64,000 nt of DNA from Thermococcus eurythermalis (lineage in GTDB: Archaea > Methanobacteriota_B > Thermococci > Thermococcales > Thermococcaceae). How positions within the stretch are numbered: position 1 is the first letter of the stretch; the number at the start of each line of letters is the position of its first letter. The notes beneath the pieces are model-generated. The model was not told the DNA's origin. It saw only the letters and a program-made list of their open reading frames with translations, and did no database searches. Both the position numbers and the translations under genes were made by a program. Shown here in pieces: positions 1-8,169 of the stretch. Location: contig NZ_CP008887.1 of assembly GCF_000769655.1 (NCBI RefSeq), positions 2,046,001-2,110,000 of the forward strand, in the 5' to 3' direction.

Positions 1-407
1 GAAAGCTCCTTCATCTTGTTGAGCGCTATCCTCCCCACACCGACGTACGCCATCAGTTCCTTCGCCCTCTCCCTGGCTTCTTCTTTCTTCATTCCGGAGA
101 GGCGCCCCATGTAGGTTAGGAACTCGAAGATTGTCATGTTCTCGTAAGCGATGGGCTTCTCGGGCATGTAGCCGACCCTCTTCATTATCTCCACTCTTTC
201 CCTCGGCATGTTCATCCCGAAAATCTCAATCTCGCCGTAGGTGGGCCTCAGCGCCCCCGTGAGCATTTTGATAGTAGTCGTTTTGCCCGCTCCGTTCGGC
301 CCGAGGAAGCCGTAAACAACACCCTCCGGAACCCTTAAATCGAGGTTGTACACCACGTTGCGCTTTCCGAAAAACTTTGTTAACTTTTCAGTCCTGATGA
401 GCTCCAT
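1..407 (-). CDS. ABC transporter ATP-binding protein (partial, C-terminus outside window)
   Basis: This is the N-terminal 135 residues of an ABC ATPase that would power an ABC-2 type exporter; the rest lies beyond the left edge. The Walker A motif GPNGAGKTT sits at about residues 35-43, followed by a Q-loop-type segment with the sequence VGYMPEKP. The ATG at 405-407 starts the typical MELIRTEKLTK opening. No signature or Walker B motif can be judged because they are cut off. The substrate cannot be told from this fragment. The gene is 110 bp from the convergent end of the mutase gene to its right, which runs in the same direction. Confidence 0.85.
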   Translation of the reverse strand, partial: MELIRTEKLTKFFGKRNVVYNLDLRVPEGVVYGFLGPNGAGKTTTIKMLTGALRPTYGEIEIFGMNMPRERVEIMKRVGYMPEKPIAYENMTIFEFLTYMGRLSGMKKEEARERAKELMAYVGVGRIALNKMKEL

Positions 408-517
408 AAGGGGACACCCTAATGACGTTTTGTCCGTTAATACCATAATCTCAACGATTTAAAAGCATTCCCATGGAGTTATAAGCCACCAGAGGAGAAT
501 CAAAAAGAGAGAAGGCA

Positions 518-2206
518 TCAGAAGACGAGCGGAGCGCGGTACTCACCCCAGACCTCTCTGAGGACGTCGGTGACCTCACCGAGCGTTGCGAGGTGCCTGT
601 GCGCCTCGATGATGTACGGCATGAGGTTCTCGTCCTCGTTCTCGGCCGCGTTCCGGAGCTTGTCAAGGGTCTCCTCGACCTTCTTGTTGTCCCTCTCCGA
701 GCGGAGCTTCTTGAGCCTCTCAATCTGCTTCTCCCTGATGCTCGGGTCGACCTTGAGGATTTCGACCTCGATGGGCTCGTCGGTCTGGAACTTGTTGACG
801 CCGACGATTATCCTCTTTCCTTCCTCGATCTCCTTCTGGTATTTGTAGGCACTCTCGGCAATCTCCTTCTGGATGTAACCGCGCTCGATGGCGCGCATCA
901 TGCCGCCCATCTTCTGAATTTTCTCGATGTACTTCAAAGCTTCTTCGTAGATGTGGTCGGTGAGCCACTCGATGTAGTAGGCTCCGCCGAGCGGGTCAAC
1001 GGTGTCAGCGACACCGCTCTCGTAGGCGATAATCTGCTGTGTCCTGAGGGCTATCCTGACGCTCTTCTCGGTCGGAAGGCTCAGCGCTTCGTCGTAGGAG
1101 TTTGTGTGGAGGCTCTGCGTTCCACCGAGGACGGCCGCGAGCGCCTGAATGGCGACGCGGATTATGTTGTTCTCGGGCTGTTGTGCCGTGAGGGTTGAAC
1201 CAGCTGTTTGAGTGTGGAAGCGGAGCATCATGGAGCGCGGGTTCTTGGCGTTGAACCACTCCTTCATTATGTAGGCCCAGAGCCTTCTCGCGGCCCTGAA
1301 CTTGGCTATCTCCTCAAGGAAGTTGTTGTGGGCGTTGAAGAAGAAGCTCAGCCTCGGAGCGAACTTGTCAACGTCCATGCCCCTCTCTATGACTGCCTTG
1401 ACGTACTCTATACCGTCGGCAAGGGTGAAAGCGACTTCCTGGACGGCGTTGGCACCGGCCTCACGGATGTGGTAGCCGCTTATGCTTATCGGGTTCCACT
1501 TGGGAACGTTCTCGGCACAGTACATGATGATGTCAGTGGTGAGCCTCATGCTCGGCTGCGGCGGGAAGATGTAGGTTCCCCTCGCTATGTACTCCTTGAG
1601 GATATCGTTCTGAACCGTACCGCGGAGCTTCTCCTGGGGGACTCCCTGCTCCTCGGCAACGAGTATGTACATAGCCAGGAGGTTGGCCGCAGTCGAGTTG
1701 ATGGTCATGCTCGTTGAGACCCTGTCGAGCGGGATTCCGTCGAAGAGAATCCTCATATCCCAGAGGGAGTCGATTGCCACACCGACCTTTCCGACCTCGC
1801 CCTCGGCCATCGGGTGGTTGGAGTCGTAACCGAGCTGGGTCGGAAGGTCGAAGGCAACGCTTAAACCCGTCTGGCCCTGCTCAAGGAGGTACTTGTAGCG
1901 CTTGTTGCTCTCCTCCGCTGTTGCATAACCGGCGTACTGCCTCATGGTCCAGAAGCGGCCGCGGTACATGGTCGCGTAAACGCCACGGGTGAACGGGTAC
2001 TCTCCGGGGAAGCCGAGCTTCTCAAGGTAGTCCCAGTCCTCGCCAAGGTCTGCGGGGGTGTAAAGGCGCTTGATTTCAAAACCGTCGTCCGTCATGAACT
2101 TTTCCTTTCTCTCGGGGGCCTTCTGGAGGAACTTCGTGACTGTAGTTTCTTCCCAGCGCTTTTCCTCCTCGCGAATCTTGGAGAGCTTCTCCTTATCGAA
2201 GGTCAT
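518..2206 (-). CDS. Methylmalonyl-CoA mutase, large (catalytic) subunit
   Basis: The 562-aa protein matches the substrate-binding TIM-barrel subunit of adenosylcobalamin-dependent methylmalonyl-CoA mutase, which interconverts methylmalonyl-CoA and succinyl-CoA. Visible family blocks include [15 protein letters not shown], the [13 protein letters not shown] segment, [10 protein letters not shown] and DPLGGAYY. Archaea usually split the enzyme, with the B12-binding subunit encoded separately, and no B12 domain (DxHxxG) is fused here. I chose ATG 2206 because GGTGGT lies a few bases upstream; a GTG nine bases earlier would add three residues. The gene appears monocistronic in this window. Confidence 0.92.
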   Translation of the reverse strand: MTFDKEKLSKIREEEKRWEETTVTKFLQKAPERKEKFMTDDGFEIKRLYTPADLGEDWDYLEKLGFPGEYPFTRGVYATMYRGRFWTMRQYAGYATAEESNKRYKYLLEQGQTGLSVAFDLPTQLGYDSNHPMAEGEVGKVGVAIDSLWDMRILFDGIPLDRVSTSMTINSTAANLLAMYILVAEEQGVPQEKLRGTVQNDILKEYIARGTYIFPPQPSMRLTTDIIMYCAENVPKWNPISISGYHIREAGANAVQEVAFTLADGIEYVKAVIERGMDVDKFAPRLSFFFNAHNNFLEEIAKFRAARRLWAYIMKEWFNAKNPRSMMLRFHTQTAGSTLTAQQPENNIIRVAIQALAAVLGGTQSLHTNSYDEALSLPTEKSVRIALRTQQIIAYESGVADTVDPLGGAYYIEWLTDHIYEEALKYIEKIQKMGGMMRAIERGYIQKEIAESAYKYQKEIEEGKRIIVGVNKFQTDEPIEVEILKVDPSIREKQIERLKKLRSERDNKKVEETLDKLRNAAENEDENLMPYIIEAHRHLATLGEVTDVLREVWGEYRAPLVF

Positions 2207-2431
2207 ACCAACCACCGCTTAGGGTTGGGCGGTGGAACTATAAAAACCTTTTACATAGCGAAAGGTCGCCTTTGTCATTGGATAAAAAGTCCAGTTTGAG
2301 CGGTTCGAAAACCTGACAGAACTTCGAGTAGAGAAGGGCATTGTTTTGAACATTGTTCCAAATTAGAGCAAAAATCCTAATAAATCAGGAAGTCCTAAAT
2401 AAGAAACCGAAAACTTTGCGGAGGTGGTGGC

Positions 2432-2719
2432 GTGCAGACCGTGACAAGGAGGGCCAGCTCCAAATGGGTAACCGGGCTGAGGCCCAGGCTGGAGGAAGCC
2501 TTTTCGCGCGGGGCCTTCGAGGGAACCCTTATCGGAAAGGCCGAGCTCAAGGGACTTGATATGCTGGAGGTCGTTGAGATAAAGCTCGTTCCCGGGAAGC
2601 CCGAGGGACCGTCCTTCGAGGTCTCTGGTAGAATCGTGACGTTCAAGTTCCCCGTGGAGAAGGGGGAGAGCCTTGACGACGTCTACTACCCCCTGATGGG
2701 CATGCTCAACAGGGTCTAA
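2432..2719 (+). CDS. Conserved hypothetical protein, 95 aa
   Basis: I do not recognise this protein. It starts at a GTG directly after a strong ribosome site, GGAGGTGGTGG. The product is soluble, without membrane segments, and mixes charged strands with a C-terminal acidic stretch ending in a YYPLMGMLNRV motif. Codon use matches the neighbours, so it looks native. The 225 bp upstream of it, back to the mutase start, holds only AT-rich promoter-like sequence. It is followed 30 bp later by a metallo-beta-lactamase gene on the same strand, which has its own TATA-like box. Confidence 0.7.
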   Translation: MQTVTRRASSKWVTGLRPRLEEAFSRGAFEGTLIGKAELKGLDMLEVVEIKLVPGKPEGPSFEVSGRIVTFKFPVEKGESLDDVYYPLMGMLNRV

Positions 2720-2749
2720 AGCTTTAAGCCTCACCCCCAAGTTTTTGTG

Positions 2750-3607
2750 ATGCTCGTCAAAGGTATCGGCCTCGACAGCTCGGCAAGGCTTACCTTCCAG
2801 AGCCACGCCCACAGCGACCACTTCGTTAGCGGGGAGCTCATCTTCGCGACCAGGGCGACCAAGTTCCTCAGCCACCTCAGGAAGGGCGGGTTCTACCGCG
2901 AGGTCAGGTTCGGGAAGACCTTCTACATTGGCGACTTCAAGGCCAGGCTCTACCCAGCAGGCCACATGCTCGGTTCGGCCGGAATAAAGCTCTGGCTCGA
3001 AAACGGCACACTCTTCTACACCGGGGACACCAAGTGGTTCAAGCTTAGAACCGCCGAGAAGAGCCGTTTTCCTAGGGCGGACTTCCTGATAATCGAGGCA
3101 ACCTTTGGAGTTCCACACTTTACGTTCCCCACGCCGAGGGAAACGGAGAAAAAACTGATAGCCTTCGTAGAGGAAGCGCTCGACAGGGGGAAGAGGCCCG
3201 CCCTCTACGTCAACCAGATGGGAAAGGCCCAGGAGGTCATGAAGATACTCGACGTCCACGGGATAACGGTTAAGCCCTCGCGGGAGATGCTCAAGGTCGC
3301 CAGGGTGTACTCAAAGTTCGGCGTCAGGTTCCGCAACGTGGAGAGGGACGGAGAGGTCGTCCTGCGCCCCTACCGCTCGCCCAGGGTTGAAAACTCTCTA
3401 TCCCCCTGGGAACTGACCGTTTCGGGCTTTGGGAGGCTGAGGCTCAGCAACCACGCCGACTTCTGGGAGCTGATCAGGATAGTGGAGAAGGTAAGACCCG
3501 AGAGGGTGTTCACCGTTTACGGCTTCGCAAGGGAGTTTGCGGGTATTTTGAGGGGACTTGGCTACGATTCTGAACCCGTGACCCCCGATGCACAGATGGA
3601 TATTTAG
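2750..3607 (+). CDS. Metallo-beta-lactamase fold nuclease-like protein (YSH1/SNM1-related)
   Basis: This 285-aa protein has the metal ligands of an MBL-fold hydrolase: SHAHSDH near residue 20, GHMLGS near 72, YTGD near 95, and a late LSNHADFW near 234. That pattern resembles the mRNA 3'-end exonuclease family (COG1236) and the bacterial ligase-associated exonucleases. A role in RNA or DNA 3'-end processing is inferred, not shown. A TATA-like CTTTAAG around 2722 puts the transcript start close to the ATG at 2750, so the message is probably leaderless. A GTG three bases earlier is the alternative start. Confidence 0.75.
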   Translation: MLVKGIGLDSSARLTFQSHAHSDHFVSGELIFATRATKFLSHLRKGGFYREVRFGKTFYIGDFKARLYPAGHMLGSAGIKLWLENGTLFYTGDTKWFKLRTAEKSRFPRADFLIIEATFGVPHFTFPTPRETEKKLIAFVEEALDRGKRPALYVNQMGKAQEVMKILDVHGITVKPSREMLKVARVYSKFGVRFRNVERDGEVVLRPYRSPRVENSLSPWELTVSGFGRLRLSNHADFWELIRIVEKVRPERVFTVYGFAREFAGILRGLGYDSEPVTPDAQMDI

Positions 3608-3670
3608 TAACATATGGGGACTAAAATCGAAAAGTTTATAAAGGATTCCTTTTTAGTAACTACTAGTAAC
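3606..3670 (+). promoter_or_regulatory. hsp20 promoter with repeated AGTAAC sites
   Basis: A TATA box TTTATAAAG lies at 3635-3643, which predicts a start near 3660-3665. The hexamer AGTAAC occurs three times, at 3606-3611, 3655-3660 and 3665-3670. The last two are exactly ten bases apart and straddle the predicted start, a good place for a repressor to block RNA polymerase. Thermococcales repress hsp20 through the Phr regulator, but I cannot confirm that these are Phr sites. Confidence 0.55.
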
Positions 3671-3700
3671 CAAAAACAAAGACCATTGGGGGTGGTGCCG

Positions 3701-4186
3701 ATGGTCTGGAGGAGGGACCGCTACTGGGACCCCTTCGACATAATGAGGGAAATACAGGAGGAGATTGACGCCATATTCCGCGACTTCATGCGCGGTCCAA
3801 GGCTCTGGAGCTACCGCGAGCCCGGGGAGAGCGTCAGCATCAGCGAGACCTGGCGCGAGCCCTTCGTGGACATCTTCGACCGCGGTGACAGGTTCATCAT
3901 CACCGTCGAGCTCCCCGGAGTCAGGAAGGAGGACATCAAGCTCCGCGTTACAGAGGACACCGTTTACATCGAGGCCCAGATAAGGCGCGAGAAGGAGCTC
4001 GAAAAGGAGGGCGCAGTGAGGATCGAGCGCTACTACAGCGGCTACAGGAGGGTCATCAGGCTTCCTGAGGAGGTCGTTCCCGAGAAGGCAAAGGCAAGGT
4101 ACAACAACGGCGTCCTCGAAATCGAGCTCCCCAAGAAGGCCCCGAAGAAGGCCGAGGGAGAGGGCTTCGAGGTCAAGATTGAGTGA
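3701..4186 (+). CDS. hsp20: Small heat shock protein, Hsp20 family
   Basis: This 161-aa alpha-crystallin-type chaperone binds unfolding proteins during heat stress and assembles into large oligomers. It has an N-terminal arm rich in aromatic and charged residues, then the alpha-crystallin domain from about residue 50 (FVDIFDRGDRFIITVELPGV) to the conserved A-x-x-x-NGVLEIELPK motif near 145. The reading frame extends upstream to 3614, but ATG 3701 is preceded by GGTGGT and lies downstream of the predicted transcript start. CDC48 follows on the same strand, so two protein quality-control genes are neighbours, each with its own promoter. Confidence 0.93.
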   Translation: MVWRRDRYWDPFDIMREIQEEIDAIFRDFMRGPRLWSYREPGESVSISETWREPFVDIFDRGDRFIITVELPGVRKEDIKLRVTEDTVYIEAQIRREKELEKEGAVRIERYYSGYRRVIRLPEEVVPEKAKARYNNGVLEIELPKKAPKKAEGEGFEVKIE

Positions 4187-4190
4187 GAGG

Positions 4191-4219
4191 GAAGACAAGG
4201 GGGACACCCCCTTATCTTC
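4191..4219 (+). terminator. Hairpin just after hsp20 stop
   Basis: The stem AAGGGGG pairs with CCCCCTT across an ACA loop, extended by GAAGA with TCTTC around one mismatch. It begins five bases after the hsp20 stop codon. A transcript end or mRNA-stabilising structure is likely. Confidence 0.5.
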
Positions 4220-4240
4220 CTCTACCATCAAACCCCCGTA

Positions 4241-4298
4241 GTGGGGCTTCGCCCCACACCCCGCTTTAACTTTAACACCGGAGGGGGCTCCGCCCCCT
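4241..4298. repeat. Two GC-rich perfect hairpins between hsp20 and cdc48
   Basis: Stem GTGGGGC/GCCCCAC with a TTC loop occupies 4241-4257, and stem AGGGGGC/GCCCCCT with a TCC loop occupies 4282-4298. Both have seven perfect base pairs and three-base loops. They lie upstream of the cdc48 TATA-like sequence at about 4331-4340. They look like dispersed palindromic repeats or structured RNA rather than coding sequence. Confidence 0.5.
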
Positions 4299-4379
4299 AC
4301 AACCCCCGATAAATGACTCGGCAATTCCCGATAAAATAAAACTCTAACAATCATCGCTCACAAAACGGAGGTGGTGTAT

Positions 4380-6770
4380 ATGAGCGAGAGGAAGGAAATC
4401 AAGCTTAAGGTCGCGTCCGCTTATCAGAGGGACGTTGGAAGGGGAATTGTGAGAATTGATAGGAAGGCAATGCGCGAGCTCGGCGTCCAGTCAGGAGACA
4501 TAGTCGAGATTATCGGAACCAAGAACACCGCCGCCGTCGTCTGGCCCGCCTACCCTGAGGACGAGGGACTCGGAATCATCAGAATGGACGGAACCATCAG
4601 GAAGAACGCCGGCGTCGGGCTTGGTGACGAGGTCACTGTGAGGAGGGCCGAGGTCAAGGAGGCAAGGAAGGTCATAGTAGCCCCGACCGAACCAATCCGC
4701 TTTGGCCGCGACTTCGTCGAGTGGCTCCACAGCAGGCTCGTCGGCAGGCCGGTAGTCAGGGGAGACTACATCAAGGTCGGCATCCTCGGTCAGGAGCTCA
4801 CCTTCGTCGTCACCGCGACTACTCCAGCTGGAATCGTCCAGATAACCGAGTTCACTGACTTCCAGATCAGCGAGAAGCCCGTTAAGGAGGTCGCCAAGAC
4901 GGCCACGCTCGGTGTCACCTACGAGGACATAGGTGGCCTAAAGGACGTCATCCAGAAGGTCAGGGAGATGATTGAGCTCCCGCTCAAGCACCCGGAGATA
5001 TTCGAGAAGCTCGGCATCGAGCCGCCCAAGGGAGTGCTCCTCTACGGTCCGCCCGGAACCGGTAAGACTCTCTTAGCGAAGGCCGTCGCTAACGAGGCCA
5101 ACGCCCACTTCATAGCCATCAACGGCCCCGAGATAATGAGCAAGTACTACGGTGAGAGCGAGGAGAGACTTAGAGAGGTCTTCAAGGAGGCCGAAGAGAA
5201 CGCGCCGGCGATAATCTTCATCGATGAGATTGACAGCATTGCCCCGAAGAGGGAAGAGACCCACGGTGAGGTCGAGAAGAGGGTTGTTTCACAGCTCCTC
5301 ACGCTCATGGACGGCCTCAAGAGCAGGGGCAAGGTCATCGTCATCGGTGCCACCAACAGGCCTGACGCCATAGACCCTGCCCTCAGGAGGCCAGGAAGGT
5401 TTGACAGGGAGATTGAAGTCGGCGTTCCCGACAAGCAGGGTAGAAAGGAGATACTCCAGATACACACCAGAGGAATGCCAATTGAGCCCGACTTCAGGAA
5501 GGACAAGGTAATTGAGATACTGGAGAAGCTCCGCGGTGACGAGCGCTTCAGGAGCGTTATAGAGGGAGCCATCGAGAAGGTAGAGAAGGCGAAGGACGAG
5601 GAGGAGATAAAGAGGGCCCTCAGGGAGTTCGACGAGAGGCTCTACGACGAGGTCAAGGCGAGGCTCATCGATGCCCTGCTGGAGGAGCTGGCCGAGGTCA
5701 CCCACGGCTTCGTCGGTGCTGACCTCGCCGCCCTTGCGAGAGAGGCCGCTATGGCGGCGCTCAGGAGGCTCATCAAGGAGGGCAAGATTGACTTCGAGGC
5801 CGAGCACATACCGAGGGAGGTCCTTGAAGAGCTGAAAGTGACGAGGAGGGACTTCTACGAGGCGCTCAAGATGGTCGAGCCGTCGGCACTCAGGGAGGTC
5901 CTCCTCGAGGTTCCGAACGTCCGCTGGGACGACATAGGTGGATTAGAAGACGTCAAGCAGGAGCTCAGAGAAGCCGTCGAGTGGCCACTCAAGTACCCGG
6001 AGGCCTTTATGGGACTCGGCATAACCCCACCAAAGGGAATCCTGCTCTACGGCCCGCCCGGAACTGGTAAAACGCTCCTCGCGAAGGCGGTGGCGAACGA
6101 GAGCGAGGCCAACTTCATAGCCATCAAGGGTCCAGAGGTGCTCAGCAAGTGGGTCGGTGAGAGCGAGAAGAACATCAGGGAGATATTCAGGAAGGCCAGG
6201 CAGGCGGCTCCGACGGTGATATTCATCGACGAGATTGACGCCATCGCACCGCGCAGGGGCACCGACGTGAACCGCGTCACCGACAGGCTCATCAACCAGT
6301 TACTCACCGAAATGGACGGAATCCAGGAGAACAGCGGCGTGGTCGTCATAGCCGCAACAAACAGGCCGGACATCATCGACCCGGCCCTGCTCAGGCCAGG
6401 AAGGTTCGACAGGCTCATACTCGTGCCGGCACCCGACGAGAAGGCCAGGCTGGAGATATTCAAGGTGCACACCAGGAAGGTTCCGCTGGCTGAGGATGTC
6501 AACCTCGAGGAGCTCGCCAAGAGAACCGAGGGCTACACCGGTGCCGACATCGAGGCGGTGGTCAGAGAGGCCGCGATGCTCGCCATGAGGAGGGCGCTCC
6601 AGGAGGGCATCATCAGGCCTGGAATGAAGGCCGACGAAATCAGGAGGAAGGTCAAGGTCACCATGAAGGACTTCGAGGAGGCCCTCAAGAAGATCGGGCC
6701 GTCGGTGAGCAAGGAGACGATGGAGTACTACAGGAAGATACAGGAGCAGTTCAAACAGGCCAGAGGGTGA
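4380..6770 (+). CDS. cdc48: CDC48/VAT AAA+ ATPase (VCP-like)
   Basis: This 796-aa protein is the archaeal homologue of Cdc48/p97, a hexameric unfoldase that feeds substrates to the proteasome. It has an N domain (to about residue 180), then two AAA domains. Walker A motifs GPPGTGKT are at about 223 and 558, Walker B motifs FIDEID at about 280 and 614, and arginine-finger segments RRPGRFDR follow in both. Between D1 and its small domain (about residues 370-435) there is a long charged insertion that simpler archaeal homologues lack. The C-terminus ends KQARG, with no obvious HbYX motif. The ATG at 4380 follows GGAGGTGGT. Confidence 0.96.
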   Translation: MSERKEIKLKVASAYQRDVGRGIVRIDRKAMRELGVQSGDIVEIIGTKNTAAVVWPAYPEDEGLGIIRMDGTIRKNAGVGLGDEVTVRRAEVKEARKVIVAPTEPIRFGRDFVEWLHSRLVGRPVVRGDYIKVGILGQELTFVVTATTPAGIVQITEFTDFQISEKPVKEVAKTATLGVTYEDIGGLKDVIQKVREMIELPLKHPEIFEKLGIEPPKGVLLYGPPGTGKTLLAKAVANEANAHFIAINGPEIMSKYYGESEERLREVFKEAEENAPAIIFIDEIDSIAPKREETHGEVEKRVVSQLLTLMDGLKSRGKVIVIGATNRPDAIDPALRRPGRFDREIEVGVPDKQGRKEILQIHTRGMPIEPDFRKDKVIEILEKLRGDERFRSVIEGAIEKVEKAKDEEEIKRALREFDERLYDEVKARLIDALLEELAEVTHGFVGADLAALAREAAMAALRRLIKEGKIDFEAEHIPREVLEELKVTRRDFYEALKMVEPSALREVLLEVPNVRWDDIGGLEDVKQELREAVEWPLKYPEAFMGLGITPPKGILLYGPPGTGKTLLAKAVANESEANFIAIKGPEVLSKWVGESEKNIREIFRKARQAAPTVIFIDEIDAIAPRRGTDVNRVTDRLINQLLTEMDGIQENSGVVVIAATNRPDIIDPALLRPGRFDRLILVPAPDEKARLEIFKVHTRKVPLAEDVNLEELAKRTEGYTGADIEAVVREAAMLAMRRALQEGIIRPGMKADEIRRKVKVTMKDFEEALKKIGPSVSKETMEYYRKIQEQFKQARG

Positions 6771-6830
6771 AGGCAGAGCCTGGGGGCGCTTGTCCCTTTG
6801 AAATTTCTCTTTTTCTCGGAGGTGACGGAG

Positions 6831-7076
6831 ATGATTTATGGAGTGCTTCTGAGCATACCTGAAAAGTTCGTGGCGAAGTACGAGGACGAGGTCAGAAAGG
6901 CGATAGGCTACGGCATAGCGAGGGGAGACATAATAAGCTTCACCGAGGCCAGATACAAAGGGGACGTAGCCTTCGTAATGCTCGCCCGCTCAAACAGGGC
7001 CGCTGAGAGGGTCGCAAGTGAGCTGAAGGAACTGCCGATACACGTCAAAGTCATAGAAATTGAGGGAGAGGGCTGA
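6831..7076 (+). CDS. Conserved hypothetical protein, 81 aa
   Basis: I do not recognise this small soluble protein. It begins at ATG 6831 behind a strong GGAGGTGACGGAG site, 60 bp after cdc48, so it may be cotranscribed with it. The sequence alternates strands and helices (GVLLSIPEKFVAKY, then AERVASELKEL and a final strand VKVIEIEG), compatible with a small alpha/beta fold. There is no membrane segment or cysteine cluster. A link to CDC48 function is only suggested by position. Confidence 0.7.
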   Translation: MIYGVLLSIPEKFVAKYEDEVRKAIGYGIARGDIISFTEARYKGDVAFVMLARSNRAAERVASELKELPIHVKVIEIEGEG

Positions 7077-7085
7077 GCCAGTTGC

Positions 7086-7235
7086 TCAGGCTACCCACTC
7101 AAGCTCATAGCCCCTTGCCCTGAGCTTTGTCATTTCTTCCTGCGCTATTCTTTCCGCCTTCTTGATGTCGTTTGTGACGACTATTTTTTCCTTCGGAAGG
7201 GTGTTGTTCATGTAGTAGACAATCCTCACGAGCAT
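7086..7235 (-). CDS. 49-aa small protein, twin of the protein at 7419-7568
   Basis: Reading the minus strand gives a 49-aa protein starting MLVRIVYYMNN and ending RGYELEWVA. GGGGTGAT lies upstream of ATG 7235. It aligns without gaps along its full length to the protein encoded 180 bp upstream: identical residues include K15, A27, I30, A31, E34, A40 and the block YELE at 43-46. The pattern, a strand followed by one charged helix and a short strand, suggests a mini alpha/beta fold. A TTTTTAAAG box lies upstream, so it may have its own promoter. No function is known to me. Confidence 0.65.
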   Translation of the reverse strand: MLVRIVYYMNNTLPKEKIVVTNDIKKAERIAQEEMTKLRARGYELEWVA

Positions 7236-7418
7236 GGGCCATCACCCCGTATATCACCAGTGGTGAAAAGACAGCCGTGAGGGCTTTAAAAACATTATTG
7301 GACAGAATAGTACACCAAAGCACAGAAAATTGTGGGCAGAATAGCGTATTATAGCCCACTACTGGACACGAGAACAGACGTGTGCCCACCTGGGGGCGAT
7401 GAAGAATGAGAAAGGGAG

Positions 7419-7568
7419 TCACTCAAGCTTCTCAAGCTCGTAGACCATGGCGTCCTTCCGCCTGAGCTCCTGCACGGCTATCAGCCTTGCCTCATCAGCT
7501 GTTTCGGCCTCAAACACGATTGTCTTTCCGCTCTCCTCTCCACCGTGGAGGGTGAGGGCCCACTTCAT
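7419..7568 (-). CDS. 49-aa small protein, twin of the protein at 7086-7235
   Basis: This 49-aa protein starts MKWALTLHGGEES and ends MVYELEKLE. GGTGATGGT precedes ATG 7568. It has exactly the same length as its downstream twin and shares its C-terminal YELE block and the helix residues, so the pair looks like an old tandem duplication. It is divergent from the JAMM protease gene, with which it shares a palindromic TATA box. The 183 bp between the twins hold no further gene that I can see. Function unknown. Confidence 0.65.
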   Translation of the reverse strand: MKWALTLHGGEESGKTIVFEAETADEARLIAVQELRRKDAMVYELEKLE

Positions 7569-7601
7569 ACCATCACCGCGGTGTTTGACATATTGCCAAA
7601 C

Positions 7602-7609
7602 TTTATAAA
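7602..7609. promoter_or_regulatory. Palindromic TATA box shared by divergent genes
   Basis: TTTATAAA is a perfect palindrome. Measured rightwards it lies about 27 bp before the JAMM gene ATG (7633), giving a leaderless message. Measured leftwards it is about 38 bp before the 49-aa gene ATG (7568), leaving a short leader with a ribosome site. Confidence 0.55.
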
Positions 7610-7632
7610 TTTTGTTGGGTCAGATTTGTCAC

Positions 7633-8169
7633 ATGAGGCTCATCATAAGGTGTGGAATTATCAAAATGCTCATTGAGAACGCACGGCGTTCTGACGTTGA
7701 AGTGTGCGGGTTTCTCTTAGGTAGAAGGGAAGGCGATACCTTTAGGGTTCTGGAAGTAAGGACGGTAAAGAACAGGCTCAACTCTCCGGAAGCCTTTGAG
7801 ATGGAGCCTGAGGAAATGGTGAAGGTTCTCGACGAGGCCGAGAGGAGGGATCTTGATGTCGTCGGGATTTTTCACTCGCACCCCCACTATCCCCCCGTGC
7901 CCAGCGAGAGGGACGTGGAGGGGATGAAGAACTGGCGGGTCCCCTGGCTCATCATCACGCCGGAAGGGGAAGCTGGGGCATGGGTTCTAAGAGAAGGAGA
8001 GGTGGAGGAGGTCAAAATCGTAGATGAAGCTAATGACGCCAGAGAGGGTATAAAGGCACTCGCCAAGACAGTCCGAAGGGGAACCTTCGGCGAGGGAGGA
8101 ACGAACGAGGAATTCAGAAAACTAAGACTTGAGGCACTCACACAGAGGGACTCGATTAATCTCCCCTAA
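7633..8169 (+). CDS. JAMM/MPN+ metalloprotease, probable deSAMPylase
   Basis: The 178-aa protein has a complete JAMM zinc site: E23, then H81-x-H83, S91 and D94 in the spacing HxHx7SxxD (HSHPHYPPVPSERD). Archaeal members of this family remove ubiquitin-like SAMP proteins from targets or process their ends, so a deSAMPylase role is likely. After the JAMM core (to about residue 125) there is a charged extension of some 50 residues that I do not recognise. The frame is open upstream to a TTG at 7612, but ATG 7633 fits the TATA box spacing. Its last 14 bases overlap the convergent mobB gene. Confidence 0.88.
   Translation: MRLIIRCGIIKMLIENARRSDVEVCGFLLGRREGDTFRVLEVRTVKNRLNSPEAFEMEPEEMVKVLDEAERRDLDVVGIFHSHPHYPPVPSERDVEGMKNWRVPWLIITPEGEAGAWVLREGEVEEVKIVDEANDAREGIKALAKTVRRGTFGEGGTNEEFRKLRLEALTQRDSINLP

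Noticed and set aside
2363-3259. Long minus-strand frame of 298 codons opposite the MBL gene
   Set aside because: It is a shadow: composition is typical of antisense translation in GC-rich archaeal DNA and the plus-strand frames have clear motifs.
5289-5807. Minus-strand frames inside cdc48
   Set aside because: They mirror the conserved AAA domains and have no start signals.
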